Assembly: GCA_965662885.1 (NCBI GenBank)
Contig: CBFIJI010000013.1
Coordinates: forward strand, 1 to 34,343
DNA length: 34,343 nt
DNA from: CBFIJI01 sp965662885
GTDB lineage: Bacteria; Bacteroidota; Bacteroidia; Flavobacteriales; Flavobacteriaceae
Reading direction: 5' to 3'
In this document: positions 34,188-34,343 of the stretch, piece after piece
Position numbering within the stretch: position 1 is the stretch's first letter
How the letters are laid out: each line of letters starts with the position of its first letter
Program-made: the position numbers and the translations under genes
Notes under the pieces: generated by a model
Told to the model about the DNA's origin: nothing
Database searches by the model: none
Seen by the model: the letters and a program-made list of their open reading frames with translations, nothing else

Positions 34188-34239
34188 ACAGGTTTTGTGG
34201 AGGTCAAAAAAAATAATTTAAAAAAAGCATAAAAAGGTA

Positions 34240-34269
34240 TTGTGCAGAAGAAAAAGGGTTTTATATTTG
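34240..34269 (+). promoter_or_regulatory. Strong promoter, probably of an rRNA operon
   Basis: TTG at 34240-34242, 19 bases, then TATATTTG at 34262-34269: an ideal Bacteroidota promoter. The expected start of transcription is near 34276. An AT-rich upstream stretch precedes it. Confidence 0.75.
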
Positions 34270-34274
34270 CACCC

Positions 34275-34343
34275 GCTGCGAGGGAAAACAACTATGATAA
34301 AGTTGTCTTAGTAGCTTAAGTTCATTGAAAGAATTAGAATAAT
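34275..34343 (+). other. Leader resembling the pre-16S rRNA leader
   Basis: A small hairpin pairs ACAACT (34288-34293) with AGTTGT (34301-34306). GTTCATTGAAAGAATTAG (34320-34337) resembles the GTTC-TTGA motif found before 16S rRNA in Bacteroidota. The 16S gene would begin beyond the window edge; no rRNA sequence is present here. Confidence 0.5.

Noticed and set aside
1..34343. Mobile elements, CRISPR arrays and defence genes.
   Set aside because: No transposase, integrase, terminal inverted repeats, spaced direct-repeat arrays or nuclease/helicase clusters were seen.

Overview
The window is about 34 kb of AT-rich chromosome from a member of the Bacteroidota, most likely class Flavobacteriia. 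The grounds are the families present (LruC-domain surface protein, flavobacterial putative porin, DUF4136 lipoprotein, DUF5522 mini-protein, M23 peptidase opening MAKVKYYYD), promoters of the Bacteroidota TAnnTTTG type, scarce Shine-Dalgarno sequences, and a lysyl-tRNA synthetase with a C-terminal extension. I see no insertion sequence, phage gene, integrase, CRISPR array, or complete tRNA or rRNA gene. It looks like core chromosome with a few lineage-specific genes, not a mobile island.

Layout: (1) 1-2005, 3' part of a large LruC-domain surface protein, closed by a hairpin terminator that can work on both strands. (2) 2199-6789, minus-strand operon rmlA-rmlC-rmlD-rmlB plus one glycosyltransferase: the full dTDP-L-rhamnose pathway and one sugar-using enzyme. 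(3) 7116-9281, two divergent, unrelated alpha/beta-hydrolase lipoproteins. (4) 9404-11317, an LpxH-like metallophosphoesterase whose stop codon touches the start codon of a GT-B glycosyltransferase, suggesting a dedicated glycolipid step. (5) 11474-12784, an exported M20 amidase. (6) 12928-18295, housekeeping: der, convergent with a MerR-M23 peptidase pair, then alaS. (7) 18300-22053, DUF4136 lipoprotein and DUF5522 mini-protein, divergent from a PLP enzyme, a LysM glucosaminidase and hemL. (8) 22270-25801, Spy/CpxP-like protein, lysS, a YqaE/Pmp3 micro-protein and lipB. (9) 25903-28449, a phosphorelay of receiver-only protein, soluble double-PAS histidine kinase and Hpt protein. (10) 28635-34187, a large propeller-like lipoprotein, rnhB, and a putative porin with a periplasmic heptad repeat. 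(11) 34240 to the end, a strong promoter and leader resembling the start of a ribosomal RNA operon, whose 16S gene should lie just outside.

Two real genes shorter than 60 codons were found by reading: DUF5522 (18847-19008, minus) and YqaE/Pmp3 (24939-25094, plus). Several starts differ from the longest reading frame: rmlA, the M23 peptidase, the glucosaminidase and the 8382 esterase.

No unmistakable new system such as a defence island or biosynthetic cluster is visible. The most promising leads are the LpxH-like/glycosyltransferase pair, the heptad-repeat porin, the output-less phosphorelay, and the LruC protein with a repetitive passenger.
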